Part shown: piece after piece, positions 63,951 to 64,000 of the stretch
Position numbering within the stretch: the stretch's first letter is position 1
Layout: the number at the start of each line of letters is the position of its first letter
NCBI GenBank assembly: GCA_964016885.1
Contig: OZ024743.1
Span: 74,706,973 to 74,770,972, forward strand
Direction: 5' to 3'
DNA from: Eledone cirrhosa
Lineage: Eukaryota; Mollusca; Cephalopoda; Octopoda; Eledonidae
Length of the DNA: 64,000 nt
The notes under the pieces: model-generated
What the model saw: only the letters and a program-made list of their open reading frames with translations
What the model was told of the DNA's origin: nothing
Database searches by the model: none
Program-made: the position numbers and the translations under genes

Positions 63951-64000
63951 TCGTGTATCTTTCACCGGCTTCATTCAAAGTATTCTTTCCATTCAAAACA

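Noticed and set aside
1..64000. A novel multi-gene system (defence, biosynthetic or similar)
   Set aside because: No set of intact genes exists in the window; the notable signals are repeat architecture and mobile-element remnants.

Overview
The window looks like non-coding, repeat-dominated genomic DNA from a cephalopod, most likely an octopus. The basis is many copies of tRNA-derived SINEs whose heads and bodies resemble the octopus OK/OR-type SINEs as I remember them, remnants of LINEs and a mariner transposon, AT-rich single-copy spacers and very long simple satellites. I found no convincing host protein-coding gene, no structural RNA gene, no CRISPR array and no prokaryotic operon. Roughly 41 kb (about 65%) is tandem repeat. 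Every long open frame in the arrays follows from monomer length and a lack of stop codons, not from visible coding constraint.

Layout. (1) 1-23411: about 830 copies of a 28-bp satellite. Between about 9290 and 22720 it is organised into a higher-order repeat of 4312 bp (154 monomers) in three near-identical copies; the middle copy carries an extra internal 588-bp (21-monomer) duplication. The left part shows other long offsets (4788 and 2128 bp). The right edge decays into two strongly diverged 28-bp units. (2) 23412-47670: a patchwork of AT-rich spacer, at least 17 SINE copies or fragments (several with clear target-site duplications, two of them nested in older SINEs), three 3' tails of one LINE, two adjacent copies of a second LINE-like 3' end with a C2H2-like finger, and four degenerate copies of an unclassified element with a shared peptide frame. 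It also holds a mariner transposase pseudogene interrupted by a 47-bp minisatellite, a 33-bp minisatellite starting at a SINE tail, a 16/17-bp minisatellite, and many (TA)n, (CA)n and (CT)n microsatellites. (3) 47671-54350: a 17-bp satellite, itself with a ~1.19-kb (70-monomer) higher-order repeat and a 735-bp duplication. (4) 54346-62400: a 14-bp satellite whose + strand is almost free of G, joined to the previous array with no unique spacer. (5) 62401-64000: AT-rich spacer ending in a 188-bp direct duplication.

No genes here work together as a system. The biology on view is how satellites arise, amplify and homogenise: one array sits inside a mariner ORF, another starts at a SINE tail, and the large arrays show multi-kilobase unequal-exchange-like duplications. 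All assignments come from reading the sequence by eye; copy numbers and identities are estimates, and family names rest on remembered features of those families.
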